Assembly (NCBI GenBank): GCA_002256435.1
Contig: NKJC01000003.1
Span: 62,001 to 126,000, forward strand
Reading direction: 5' to 3'
Length of the DNA stretch: 64,000 bases
DNA from: Chitinophagaceae bacterium BSSC1
Lineage (GTDB): Bacteria > Bacteroidota > Bacteroidia > Chitinophagales > Chitinophagaceae
Shown here: positions 1-7,836 of the stretch, one piece after another
How positions within the stretch are numbered: position 1 is the first letter of the stretch
Layout of the letters: each line of letters opens with the position of its first letter
Translations under genes and position numbers: made by a program
The notes under the pieces: model-generated
The model's database searches: none
The model's input: the letters and a program-made list of their open reading frames with translations, nothing else
Told to the model about the DNA's origin: nothing

Positions 1-1333
1 ATTCGTCAATTTGTCCATTGGCATCCTGAATGGCTTTTAGATTTAATCCCAAAGTTTGCGCCATGAACTGATACACGGTTGTTCTTTTAGAAAGACCAAA
101 ATCGTGTTTGTCATTTGGTAAATGGGTATTGCTTACCAAGTTTTTTGCACCATACCATTCATAGACTTTTTGTAGATACGGAAAATCGTGTTCTGGCATT
201 TTATCCGTCCAATCTCCTCCATCACTCACCACCAATTGTGGCCTAGGAGCAGCCATGGCGGCTATTTCTACGTTATTGGAACCACTACCACAAGCGTGAA
301 TGGGCATGCCACTTTCACAAGGACAACCACCATAGAAATAAGAACTTAATGAAACTACTGGTGCACTTGCTTTGATGCGATCATCAATAGCCGTCATTAA
401 AACGGTATGGCTTCCTGCGCCAGACCCACCCGTCATGGCTACACGATTGGGATCTGCGTCTTTTAACGATAATAGATAATCTAAAATGCGAATAGAACCA
501 AGTACCTGAATGGTCATGGACAAACTTTTTCGATGGTTCTCATAAGCAAATTGCAAGGTGGATTCACCCCAGGCAAATAAGTCATAGGAGAATGCCATAG
601 CACCCATTTTGGCCATTGCCGCACAGCGGTATTGACAGTCTGGTCTATAACGCTGTTTTTCCCAGTGCCCATCTGGGTTGAGGATGACTGGAATCTTTCC
701 TTTGTATTGCAGGGGCTTATACAAAGAACCATTGATATAGACACCAGGTAAAATTTCAATGGCAATATTTTCTACGGTATATCCATTGAACACTCTTTTA
801 GCTGTGACAATGGGTGCCGTGCCCGGCGATGCTGGCAGGGGTGATAATTGCAGGGCTTTTATTAGCGCGGGCTTGAGTGAATCTTTTCTTTTTTCCCATG
901 TAGCTTTACCAGCATATTGGCTGGCAATCCTATCCATTTCTGCCCATCCCTCTTCTACGTTCCATCTATAATATTCATAAACACTGAGCTTGTATTGTTT
1001 GTCTTTTTCCTTTTTTACTTTTAGGTCTAAGGGCTTTAATACATTGTCCATGGTGCTCTCTACGTCTGGCCTAAATCGCCAATCGGCATAATTGACCCAT
1101 TTGCCCTGTACCAAAGAGTCTGCGTATTTGATCTTAACGCCATAACGCTTTTCAATAGTTGCAATCACTTCTTTTAAAGGACGTTTATAGCCTTCGTCAG
1201 AATTTTGTTGGGCATTGATTTGAACTGAAAGCAAGCTACATACCAGTAACAAAAAGTATGAACAAAACTTATTAAAGGAGCAAGTGTTGCTGAACAATGC
1301 ACTAGAAGATGGAAATATCATATGGCTTCTCAT
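1..1333 (-). CDS. Acetylxylan-esterase-type alpha/beta hydrolase with N-terminal STN/DUF4974-like region (C-terminus cut by window edge)
   Basis: I read one uninterrupted frame from an ATG at 1333 to base 1, so the gene is incomplete at its 3' end. A signal peptide of about 40 residues precedes a region with the pattern of an STN/DUF4974 fold (PLKEVIATIEKRYGVKIKY, then a paired 'vL..L.l...' block). The alpha/beta hydrolase core follows. The nucleophile elbow is TGGSGAGSH, followed by AIDDRIKASAPVV and a GGCPCESGMPIH segment typical of the secreted esterases found in plant-polysaccharide loci. A late Asp (SDGGDWTD) and His (NDKHDFG) could complete the triad. The likely role is removal of acetyl or other ester groups from pectin fragments in the periplasm. 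A second ATG lies four codons inside. It is the last visible gene of the unit starting at 19454. Confidence 0.8.
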   Translation of the reverse strand, partial: MRSHMIFPSSSALFSNTCSFNKFCSYFLLLVCSLLSVQINAQQNSDEGYKRPLKEVIATIEKRYGVKIKYADSLVQGKWVNYADWRFRPDVESTMDNVLKPLDLKVKKEKDKQYKLSVYEYYRWNVEEGWAEMDRIASQYAGKATWEKRKDSLKPALIKALQLSPLPASPGTAPIVTAKRVFNGYTVENIAIEILPGVYINGSLYKPLQYKGKIPVILNPDGHWEKQRYRPDCQYRCAAMAKMGAMAFSYDLFAWGESTLQFAYENHRKSLSMTIQVLGSIRILDYLLSLKDADPNRVAMTGGSGAGSHTVLMTAIDDRIKASAPVVSLSSYFYGGCPCESGMPIHACGSGSNNVEIAAMAAPRPQLVVSDGGDWTDKMPEHDFPYLQKVYEWYGAKNLVSNTHLPNDKHDFGLSKRTTVYQFMAQTLGLNLKAIQDANGQIDE

Positions 1334-1382
1334 CGTGGTCAATTAATATCCATCTAAGTTAAGCAGTAAGTATGGAATCACC

Positions 1383-2360
1383 TTATATAGCCGGGTCTTG
1401 CAAAACGGCTGTTGGACGTATGGTTTCTAATTGTACTTTCTCAATACCTAGTTCATCACACCAGTGGCAGAAACTATCATAAATACCGTCTAATACTTTT
1501 TTCTGATCGGGGGTTAATTCCAAAGCATGAGCCCTACTAATGGTTCTGACGGGCAAACCCCTTTTAGCCAGAAAGTATTTGGCACTCATGGGATAGGCAA
1601 TATGAATCAAAGGGTCTACTTTAATTAATTCTGCTTGTAACCAATCTACCTGTTCTTTCTTGTCAGGATTATTGGCATTATTGCAGATCCACACTAGGAT
1701 TTCTGGATAGAAATTTCCTGAAATAGAACTCATGCCCTTGGCGCCGTTGCGCAAAGAAAATGAAGCATTGGGTGTGTGCGCATCATAGAACTCCATGCTG
1801 GGATTTTTGCTTGATGCTAGAATAGCCAACTTGGCAAACACTTGGTCTTGTTGAATAGATGTGTCTTTGTGATAGACAAACCTGCCCGTTTCTAATAAGG
1901 TTTTAAACACTTCAGCAGTTAGAATCCGTTTATAGGGAGCTGGGCATTCATACATGCCAACTGGCACACCAGGTGTGAGCGCTAAGAATTTTTTGAAATT
2001 GTTTAATAGGATCTCATCGCTATCATCCACATTGGCAAAATGCCCCGTGATCAAAATCACCGCGTCAATGCCCGTTGCATAAATCCTTTTGGCAAAATCG
2101 GCTTTGTCTTCAATGGTTAAACCAAAAGAACCGGTAGCCACAATGGGCACCCTTCCATTCACATATCGTACAATAAAACTAGTTAACTCTAGTCTTTCAT
2201 CCTCACTAATACTATACATTTCACTGCTCAAGCAATTGGCAAAAAAACCTTTTACTCCTGCAGCCAAATAAAAATCAATGAGGGTAGCTACTGCCGTAAA
2301 ATCCAATTTGGCCTTTAGGTTAAAAGGCGTAATCATCACGGGTACAAATTTCTTTTCCAT
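1383..2360 (-). CDS. Dihydrodipicolinate synthase/N-acetylneuraminate lyase family class I aldolase
   Basis: This 325-residue protein has no signal peptide, so it should be cytoplasmic. It has the DapA/NanA (beta/alpha)8 pattern. Tyr137 lies in YECPAPYKR, matching the family's catalytic Tyr. Lys165 lies in VYHKDTS and is the expected Schiff-base lysine. The family cleaves or forms 2-keto acids with pyruvate. Its place after an SSS symporter in a pectin locus suggests a sugar-acid aldolase (for example of a 2-keto-3-deoxy-aldonate) rather than lysine biosynthesis, but the substrate is inferred. It starts with an ATG and ends 49 bases before the esterase gene. Confidence 0.85.
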   Translation of the reverse strand: MEKKFVPVMITPFNLKAKLDFTAVATLIDFYLAAGVKGFFANCLSSEMYSISEDERLELTSFIVRYVNGRVPIVATGSFGLTIEDKADFAKRIYATGIDAVILITGHFANVDDSDEILLNNFKKFLALTPGVPVGMYECPAPYKRILTAEVFKTLLETGRFVYHKDTSIQQDQVFAKLAILASSKNPSMEFYDAHTPNASFSLRNGAKGMSSISGNFYPEILVWICNNANNPDKKEQVDWLQAELIKVDPLIHIAYPMSAKYFLAKRGLPVRTISRAHALELTPDQKKVLDGIYDSFCHWCDELGIEKVQLETIRPTAVLQDPAI

Positions 2361-2445
2361 ATTGCTTGGTTAATCCTATTTACAACACGGTAAGTTGTAC
2401 ATTTTTAGGGCGGTTTCAAATGCCGTATTTCACTATTCCCCTGTA

Positions 2446-3999
2446 CTATTTTACTTTTTTCAAACTGGTTAAAAGAACCCCAACCAAGAAAATGGATAGT
2501 GTGCCAATCACAATGATCATATTCTTGTGTAGGGCGGGTTTTAAGAAAGCAACGCTATCTGGAATCCATTGAGAGAAACTTAGCCATACTATGATAATGA
2601 CACCAACCAATACTGCTACAAAGGCTTCCTTGCTCTTGGTTTGTTTGCTGATGAGTCCTAGCAAGAACAATCCCAACATACCTCCAGCAAAAATGCCTGA
2701 CAATTCCCACCAGATATCTAAAATGCTCTTAATGCCAATCATGGCAATTCCTGCTAATAAACCAATCAATCCACAAACAACGGTAGTAATATAGAGCACA
2801 TTGAGCTCTGTTGCATCGCTACTGTTTTTATTAAAATAGCGCTTATAAATATCCTTGGTAAATACCGTTGCCGATGCATTCATGCCCGAACTAATGGTAC
2901 TCATAGCTGCCGACAAAATTGCCGCAACAATCAATCCCAAAAATACAGTAGGCACTTTGGTGACCATAAAATGGGGCATTACTTTGTCTGCATAGTCTGC
3001 TGGTTGCATGGCAGTAACTGCTGTTTGAATTTGAGTCATACTCGCACTGGCACCTAATTTTTCTCTGACCAAACTTTCTTTCAGTGGCAACAGCAATTCA
3101 GGGTGTATTTGATAATAGGAAAACAGGGCGGACCCAATCACAAAAAACAAGAAAGATGCTGGCACATACAATGCCACGCATAACCAAACAGACTTAATGG
3201 CTTGTTTGGAACTGGTAGCCGTGTGATAGCGTTGTATATAATTCTGGTCCATACCAAAATTATTAAGGTTGATAAAGAAACCATAGAGAAATACTACCCA
3301 GAACCCCGAGTGTAGAAAATCAAATTGAAAGGAACCCAAACTAAATTTGTCTTGATCTTTGGCAATTTGATAAACCTGCTCTGTTCCGCCGGGTACTTCT
3401 CTTATAATGAGGAATAAAATCAGCAGTGCGCCAAATGTTTTCAATACGCCTTGAACTACTTCGGTCCAGATCACTGCTTCCATTCCACCCATCACGGTAT
3501 AAAGAATGATACAAATGCCCATCACAATCATGATGGAAGGCATAGAAAATCCAATCAGTGCATGCAGGGTTAGGGCCATGCCAAAAAAGATAGACCCCAT
3601 TCTTGCAAACTGGGTTAATAAAAAACAAATCACGGCATAGGTTCTGGCCCAGGCACCAAATCTATTTTCCAAATTGGAATAGGCCGATACTTCTCCCGTA
3701 TTTCTATAAAAGCTGACAAAATATTTAGTGGCTATCCAAGCAGCAAAGGGCATGGAAATACTAAATACAAATGCATTCCAATTACCCCCGAATGCTTTTC
3801 CTGGCACACCCAAAAAAGTATTGCTACTCAAAAATGTGGCATAGATAGACATGCCAATGGCCCATCCTGGAATGGTTCCAGAAGCCTTGGTAAACTGAGC
3901 CGTACTATGATTGCGTTTGGAAAAATAATACCCAATCCAAACCATGGCAACCAGGTAGGCAAGTATGATTCCAATATCTAATACGGGTAGTTCTTTCAT
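2446..3999 (-). CDS. SSS-family sodium:solute symporter (SLC5 type)
   Basis: This is a 517-residue polytopic inner-membrane protein with about 13 hydrophobic segments spread over its length. It opens with a membrane segment containing LAYLVAMVWIGYYFSKR. It also contains the SSS-type stretches GWAIGMSIYATFLSSNTFLG and LSAAMSTISSGMNASATVF, the latter in the region of the conserved Na+-site serines. Such proteins import sugars, uronates or sialic-acid-like compounds with Na+. The aldolase gene follows it and the GH78-sialidase-like fusion precedes it by 3 bases. It probably takes up a monosaccharide or keto-sugar released by that enzyme; this substrate link is inference. Confidence 0.9.
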   Translation of the reverse strand: MKELPVLDIGIILAYLVAMVWIGYYFSKRNHSTAQFTKASGTIPGWAIGMSIYATFLSSNTFLGVPGKAFGGNWNAFVFSISMPFAAWIATKYFVSFYRNTGEVSAYSNLENRFGAWARTYAVICFLLTQFARMGSIFFGMALTLHALIGFSMPSIMIVMGICIILYTVMGGMEAVIWTEVVQGVLKTFGALLILFLIIREVPGGTEQVYQIAKDQDKFSLGSFQFDFLHSGFWVVFLYGFFINLNNFGMDQNYIQRYHTATSSKQAIKSVWLCVALYVPASFLFFVIGSALFSYYQIHPELLLPLKESLVREKLGASASMTQIQTAVTAMQPADYADKVMPHFMVTKVPTVFLGLIVAAILSAAMSTISSGMNASATVFTKDIYKRYFNKNSSDATELNVLYITTVVCGLIGLLAGIAMIGIKSILDIWWELSGIFAGGMLGLFLLGLISKQTKSKEAFVAVLVGVIIIVWLSFSQWIPDSVAFLKPALHKNMIIVIGTLSIFLVGVLLTSLKKVK

Positions 4000-4002
4000 G
4001 TA

Positions 4003-7000
4003 TTAGTCCTCACTTGGCTTTGCATTAGGATCCAATTTGATGCCCGGCCAGTTTTCATTTTCAATGGCCTTGGTTTCTATGCCATCTAAGCGAATCACTG
4101 CGTGTTTGATGGTTTGTCTGCGCCAAGTATACACTATATGCACTAGCCCATCCTTGGTTTGAATCACAGAAGGATAGGAATATTGACTAATAGGAGAATC
4201 TTCTAAAACAGCAACAGCTTTCCAATGAATACCATCATCAGAAATAGCCACATTCAAAGGCGTTCTAGAACCCTTACCATTGGCCAAATTAGCAGCAGGC
4301 TTTACGTGGTTATAGACCAATAATTGTCTTCCATCTGCCAAGGTTACCGCGTCTGTTCCTGAATTATTATTGGGCAGTGCACTTGCTTTCATTTCTGACC
4401 AAGTTACTCCACCATCCTTACTCCAAGATTCATTGATGGTTCTATTCCTGCTTCTACACAAAACTTGTAATCTTCCATCTTTGAATTGCAAAATACTTGG
4501 CTGAATAGCGGTGATGGTTTTGCCATCATTGATATCAATAGATTTTGTCCATGTTTTACCCCAGTCCTTGGTATATTCAAAATGCACTTTCCAGCCCGTT
4601 TTCTCTGTGCTAGAAGGGCAAACCAATACCCCATTAATTAGTACAGGTTTGTTTTTGATGGGACCAAGAAATCCGTCTGGAAGTGCTTCCCTACTTGACC
4701 AGGTTTGTCCGTTGTCTTTGGATCGCATCATCCAACCCGTCCATCCTGCCACATTGGGTCCAATTTTATAAAACAATAGTAAATCGCCCCCTGGCACTTG
4801 AAACAAAACAGGATTATAACAGGCATATCTGGTACTATCATTGAGTCTACCATCCGCCACTTTCATAGGTGTTGTCCATTGTCCATTTTTCAAATGCGAG
4901 ACCCAAATGCAAACGTCTTTATTCCCTTCCTTGGTACCACCAAACCATGCAGCCACCAAACCCTTGGGTGTTTCTGCAATGGTAGAAGCATGGCTTTCTG
5001 GAAAACTAGCTTCCGTAAAAATAAATTCGTTTTTTACTAAGCCCTTTTTAAAAGGTTTTTGCACCAAAAATTGATACTCGCCTGATCCTATTTTTAATTC
5101 AGCAAATCCATTTGCTATTTTCACAAGTTCCACCCCAGCAACATTTTTTAAAAGCTTTCCTCCTTCAAAAATAGTTGCCTCGTCGGTTGTTGGTAGATAA
5201 ATAGTTGCCGTGGTATTTGCAGGGATCTTGACATTCCATTCAAATTTGTCAATGTTATTTTTCCATTGACTAGCAATTGGGCCATAGGCCGATTGGTAGC
5301 TAGCTTTAACCCAGTCTAAACCATCCACCAAAGCAGGCTTCATAATGATATGCTTAAAAGCCACCGATTGTTCGTCTGATTTAATGCCACCTAAATCTTC
5401 ATAGATCCAAGTGAGTAAATCGCCCAATAACATCACATGGTTTTGAGAGTTCATTTGTGGATTAGCGGTATTACCATTCCAGAGTTCCCAAATGGTAGTG
5501 GCGCCTTGCTCCACCATATAACCCCATCCTGGATAGGTTTTGGTGCTAGCTAGTTGAAAAGCAATATCGGCCCGATCATGTTTGGTGAGTCCACGCATCA
5601 GCCATTGGCTTCCTATTAATCCTGTGCTAATATGACCATGATTTTCCACCAATATCTTGGTCACAATATGGTTGAATACGGTGGCTTCATCTGCGTCTGA
5701 TACTAAGCCAAAACTTATGGGCAAGAGATTGGCAGTAACCGTATTGTTACCATAATATTTTTTCTCTTTGTTAAAATAGGTTTGATTAAATGCTGTTTTA
5801 ATAGTGCCATACAGGGTTTGCATTTTTGCTGCATCGGCAGGTTTGCCCAAGATGCCTGCAAATTTGGTTAAGAACTGCAAGAGCTTGGCATAATAAGCAG
5901 TGGCAATTAATCCACCATCCGTGATCCTTGCGGTATCTTTTGCATGAATCAATTCTGGTGATTCTGGTGGTACACACCAGTCTCCATATTTGTCTTTGGT
6001 GATCAATCCTTTTTTTAGGTATTTCTCTGCAATATGATCCGCCCATTTAATCATGGAAGCATAATGCTTTTCAATACTTTTTTGATCACCATATTGCTGG
6101 TATAACATATCGGCCACCGTAATATAAGCGGCAGGCCAAGTAATATCATCGGTATAATAATTCCAGAAAGCAGGTGCCACGTCTGGAATCACACCTTCCT
6201 CTGTTTGCGCGTCTTGAATATCATTTAACCATTTGGCATAAAGATTGGCATTGCCAAATAAAAAGCTCTCACCCAATGCACCCATGGTTCTGTCTCCCAA
6301 CCAAGGTTGACGCTCGTTTCTTTGAGGACAATCTAAAGGCATGCCTTTGTAATTGCCTGAAATGCCCCACCAAGCATTTTGATGAATTTGATTCAATACA
6401 GTATTGGATGAACTAAAGCTACCTGTATTAGCAAGGTTATCATAAATGACCAAGCCTTCAAAATCCTTGAGTGTAGGCTGTCCTGGATATCCCGTAATTT
6501 CTACAAAACGGAATCCATGAAAAGTAAATAAAGGCTGCCAAGATTCTTGTGCCGCACCTTTCATGGTGTATAAATCAGTGGCTCTTGCATCCCGAAGATT
6601 GGTGGTATACAAGGAACCATCTTTTTCCAAACTTTCTGCAAAACGCAGTTTTACGGATTTCCCTTTTATACCCCCACGCAGTTGTAAGGACAACCATCCT
6701 ACCATATTCTGCCCCATGTCTAAAATATAAACACCTGGCTTTCCTTTTAAAGCTTGAATACCAATAGGCTGAACTTTGCGCATGATTTTAATGGGCTCCT
6801 GCATTTGTGCCACCAATTGTCCTGCTGGTTTTTCCACTAACTGAACGGGCAACCAATTGTTATCTTGATACCCAATATTGGACCATCCTTTGAGTTCTTT
6901 ATTGGCGTCATACTCTTCCCCATCATATTCATTATTGGTTCTAATAGGACCATCGGCAGTTAGCTTCCAAGTTTTGTCTGAAACAATAGTTTCTTGACTA

Positions 7001-7827
7001 CCATCTTGGTAAGTAATGCTTAATTGCAATAAGAGTTTGGGGAAACCAAAATTGTTGATTTTTTTGGGCTTATAATCTTGACGCATGGTAAAATAACGGC
7101 CATTACCTAAGACAACACCAACGGCATTATTTCCCTGTTGTAATTGTGTACTTACATCATAACTATTGTAGAAAAAAGTTTTGCGATAATCGGTTGCAGC
7201 AGGAGCTAGTACCTGGTCTCCTATTTTTTTGCCATTGATCTGTAAATCATATAATCCCAATCCGCTGATTTGTAGGGTGGCGGTTTTAATGGGTTTGCTG
7301 GTCTTGAATTCTTTTCTCAAATAGCGGGCTGATAGTCTGGAGAATTGGGTAATACTGTCCCATGCAAAGGGGGCATCCCAACCAATCCACTGCGCCTTCC
7401 AATCCGAATTGTTGAGCAGCCCCATGCTCCAAAAAGCGGGTTCACTCCAAGCAGTCATTCCTTGATTGGTGTACGACCTGACTTTCCAATAATATGGCTG
7501 GTTGGTTTTTAATGCTGCACCTTGGTAAGTAATTTGAATAGAATTGCCTGCGGCGATTTTTCCAGAAGACCAAAGATCTCCTTGGTTTTGTGCCAATTTT
7601 TCTTTGGAACTGGCTACCAAAATTTCATAGTCATTTTGCAACACATTTCTAGTATTGGCTCCCAAATTCCAACTCAACCTGGGTTGTGCAATATCAATAC
7701 CAATAGGATTTATCAAGGATTCACATCGTAGATTTTTAACCTGAACTGTTTGTGCTTGCAGCTGATTAACAGAAAAGAGTATCCAACAAATGCCTATTAA
7801 TGAAAACCAAGAAATACGATGTTTCAT
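4003..7827 (-). CDS. GH78 alpha-L-rhamnosidase fused to a C-terminal sialidase-like (BNR/Asp-box) beta-propeller
   Basis: The 1274-residue secreted protein has a signal peptide at about 1-25. Residues 30-460 hold the beta-sandwich domains of GH78. The (alpha/alpha)6 catalytic domain follows, with the DCPQRNER motif at 499-506 (Glu505 is the candidate general acid) and GATTIWELW (Glu781 is the candidate base). A C-terminal beta-domain ends near 925. Residues about 937-1245 form a complete extra domain with four Asp-boxes (SKDNGQTWS 1036, TKDWGKTWT 1086, SKDGGVTWS 1136, SDDGIHWK 1196) and the opening FPESHAST...AAWFGGT. It has the sialidase fold but not the usual FRIP entry motif. One chain may therefore remove rhamnose and a second, acidic sugar. 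GH78 proteins usually end where this extra domain begins. Confidence 0.88.
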   Translation of the reverse strand: MKHRISWFSLIGICWILFSVNQLQAQTVQVKNLRCESLINPIGIDIAQPRLSWNLGANTRNVLQNDYEILVASSKEKLAQNQGDLWSSGKIAAGNSIQITYQGAALKTNQPYYWKVRSYTNQGMTAWSEPAFWSMGLLNNSDWKAQWIGWDAPFAWDSITQFSRLSARYLRKEFKTSKPIKTATLQISGLGLYDLQINGKKIGDQVLAPAATDYRKTFFYNSYDVSTQLQQGNNAVGVVLGNGRYFTMRQDYKPKKINNFGFPKLLLQLSITYQDGSQETIVSDKTWKLTADGPIRTNNEYDGEEYDANKELKGWSNIGYQDNNWLPVQLVEKPAGQLVAQMQEPIKIMRKVQPIGIQALKGKPGVYILDMGQNMVGWLSLQLRGGIKGKSVKLRFAESLEKDGSLYTTNLRDARATDLYTMKGAAQESWQPLFTFHGFRFVEITGYPGQPTLKDFEGLVIYDNLANTGSFSSSNTVLNQIHQNAWWGISGNYKGMPLDCPQRNERQPWLGDRTMGALGESFLFGNANLYAKWLNDIQDAQTEEGVIPDVAPAFWNYYTDDITWPAAYITVADMLYQQYGDQKSIEKHYASMIKWADHIAEKYLKKGLITKDKYGDWCVPPESPELIHAKDTARITDGGLIATAYYAKLLQFLTKFAGILGKPADAAKMQTLYGTIKTAFNQTYFNKEKKYYGNNTVTANLLPISFGLVSDADEATVFNHIVTKILVENHGHISTGLIGSQWLMRGLTKHDRADIAFQLASTKTYPGWGYMVEQGATTIWELWNGNTANPQMNSQNHVMLLGDLLTWIYEDLGGIKSDEQSVAFKHIIMKPALVDGLDWVKASYQSAYGPIASQWKNNIDKFEWNVKIPANTTATIYLPTTDEATIFEGGKLLKNVAGVELVKIANGFAELKIGSGEYQFLVQKPFKKGLVKNEFIFTEASFPESHASTIAETPKGLVAAWFGGTKEGNKDVCIWVSHLKNGQWTTPMKVADGRLNDSTRYACYNPVLFQVPGGDLLLFYKIGPNVAGWTGWMMRSKDNGQTWSSREALPDGFLGPIKNKPVLINGVLVCPSSTEKTGWKVHFEYTKDWGKTWTKSIDINDGKTITAIQPSILQFKDGRLQVLCRSRNRTINESWSKDGGVTWSEMKASALPNNNSGTDAVTLADGRQLLVYNHVKPAANLANGKGSRTPLNVAISDDGIHWKAVAVLEDSPISQYSYPSVIQTKDGLVHIVYTWRRQTIKHAVIRLDGIETKAIENENWPGIKLDPNAKPSED

Positions 7828-7836
7828 AATGATTTT

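Noticed and set aside
514..765. Possible separate small minus-strand gene or frameshift near the left edge
   Set aside because: A different frame is open without interruption from 1333 to base 1 and encodes a coherent esterase, so the small frame is a shadow and no frameshift is needed.
4003..7827. Two genes merged by a missed stop or sequencing error
   Set aside because: The frame is continuous from GH78 through the propeller with a normal linker near residues 925-940 and no internal start with a signal peptide.
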